Below are positions 62,439 through 64,000 of a stretch of 64,000 bases of DNA, piece by piece. Source of the stretch: Mactra quadrangularis (lineage: Eukaryota > Mollusca > Bivalvia > Venerida > Mactridae); contig CM046294.1 in the NCBI GenBank assembly GCA_025267735.1, positions 42,283,570-42,347,569 on the forward strand, read 5' to 3'. Position 1 is the stretch's first letter; each line of letters starts with the position of its first letter. The notes beneath the pieces are model-generated. The model was not told where the DNA came from. It saw only the letters and a program-made list of their open reading frames with translations, and searched no databases. A program made the position numbers and the translations under genes.

Positions 62439-64000
62439 TAATGTTTTCATTTACTCACTTACACTCCCTGGGGTATCACTACAGCATTAGAAATGCAACA
62501 TTGCAAGTTTTAAATTTTGATTGAAAGTTCTTAAGAAATAAATGCTTGCTGAAAGCATGTTTATCTGAAACGTTCTACATTGAGACATGAAAAGTAATAA
62601 GTTCAATTAAGATAAACATATATTAGTAAATTTATCAAAAGACGCATATTGCTAAACGATAAGATTTCATTTATGTATGAATTAGCAAAGTCATGAAAAC
62701 CGCAATAGACAGTAAATGTATTGAAATGTAACGTAAGATAACGTTTCTACCAACCACAGTTCTATTGCAAAGAAAATGATAAATAATTGAATTTGATTTG
62801 TACATCAAGTTTGCATTAGGAAAATTAATTTTACAAAGTACTTATTAATAACCGAGATATATAATTTGATATAATTATGGAAGCATAAGCATCACGGCTT
62901 TTGATAGTAGAAACCGCCAGCATATAATGTAAGAAGAGTTTTCATGAAATGAAATATATTGTTTACAAACAAAATACAAGGTAAAGTAATACCTGCGTAC
63001 ACAACATATTTATCAACAAAGGCTTTAATTGATTTGTATGTCAAGCCCATGTAATATAAGTTGAAAACAGAAAACACTTATCAGCAAATACACTGACTCC
63101 GGCGACAATGCGGATGATAACATCATAACACTATACGCTTTAAGAAAAAAATGTCAAAGAAAAATATTCGTGCCAACGAACTTAAATGAGCAAGTCATTC
63201 TTCTGTCGAATAATATTATATTTTTTGATGTGTAAACAATTTTGTAAAGGCTTTCAAAGCACGTGTATGTAATACAATACTATTTCAAAGAATATTGTCC
63301 CAGACTTAACAAAAACATGTGATGTATTAAATTACATAATAACATAATATTTGCATTAGGAAAGTACGTAATATCAGACATACATTCTGTGGAAAATATA
63401 TATCGCAGATTAATCGAATTTGAAGAGAGTTTAACCATGTTAACTCAGTGTTGATATACAAATCTTCCCAAATGGTGTCAGTGTAGATTAACTGCTTAGA
63501 CCGATGCTTAAAAGCAAATACTTAGGTAACAATGCAAATAATATGACAGTGTAATAGTTGTCAGCATATCCGATGCCATTAATGAAATGATTGACACTGA
63601 TGACTTAAAAAAGAGAGCCTTATATCACATAACTTGAATATGAATTCAGCTCCAAATGTAATTGATTGTACCAGTCCTGATTTTTGTACACCGACTTGTT
63701 TAAAGGTTAAATATTCATTAACCGATGTAGTAAATCGTATGGCAGCGAAATTTTCTTGACCATTATCGTAATAATGTACCATCAACACGCCCTTAACTTT
63801 GTGTCAGCAATTTTTTCAATTGTGTGTTTTACGTGATAAACTTGTGACTATGTATGGTATAGTAATGGTAATATGTATGGTAAGGTATACAATAACACAG
63901 ATGTCGAGTTCGTTTGTTATGATCTTATCACCATTACCTGCATTAAACTAGTTGACGTTTGCATCAGAACATAGTCTTATTTGGTAGAATACGTGCTATA
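62439..64000. other. AT-rich DNA, nothing recognised
   Basis: A short ATGTATGGTA-type repetition occurs near 63850-63890. The minus-strand frames at 62892-63077 and 63579-63788 are unrecognised, and no gene is supported. Confidence 0.5.

Noticed and set aside
1..64000. CRISPR arrays, bacterial operons or phage genes
   Set aside because: There is no regularly spaced repeat array, no dense coding and no ribosome-binding pattern. SINE, LINE and hAT content and the low coding density indicate a eukaryotic nuclear genome.
1..64000. LTR retrotransposon or endogenous virus
   Set aside because: I saw no long terminal repeats and no gag, protease, integrase or envelope-like motifs. The large direct repeats are segmental duplications, far too long and too different in content to be LTRs.

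Overview
The window looks like gene-poor, AT-rich nuclear DNA from an invertebrate animal, most likely a mollusc and probably a bivalve. The basis is its tRNA-headed SINE families, whose 3' ends share a TGACCT...GTGTTG...CGTTAAA tail of a kind I associate with mollusc genomes. I find no intact protein-coding gene. Every long open frame is short and unrecognised, and most are broken in the duplicated copy. The only recognisable protein homology is a 5'-truncated, decayed LINE fragment (RNase H plus C-terminal region) at 38590-39274.

Two large tandem segmental duplications dominate the layout. Array 1 (1-26839) has about 12-kb units: the tail of one unit (1-2231), a full unit (2232-14056) and a second full unit (14057-26839). 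The unit junctions lie inside a minus-strand SINE. That SINE is full length, with a 10-bp target-site duplication, only at the last unit's edge (26768-27073). Array 2 (30944-56278) has two copies, 30944-45012 and 45052-56278. Copy 1 carries a SINE, a LINE fragment, a MITE and a probable LINE 3' end that copy 2 lacks; three of these have precise empty sites in copy 2. Older, diverged fragments of the array 2 unit lie further right, at about 57400-57690 and 59801-60075.

The spacer 26840-30943 holds SINEs and a small tandem repeat of octamer-like motifs. The right end (56279-64000) holds a 1.6-kb hAT-like DNA transposon (60815-62430) with 16-bp inverted termini and an exact 8-bp target-site duplication, and otherwise nothing I can identify.

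The elements fit together as a retroposition system. Three SINE families with different tRNA-like heads end in nearly the same 3' tail, and the LINE fragment ends in a closely similar sequence. This makes that LINE lineage a candidate source of the reverse transcriptase that copies the SINEs. The duplications act as an internal clock: insertions shared between units predate duplication, and those facing an empty site probably postdate it.
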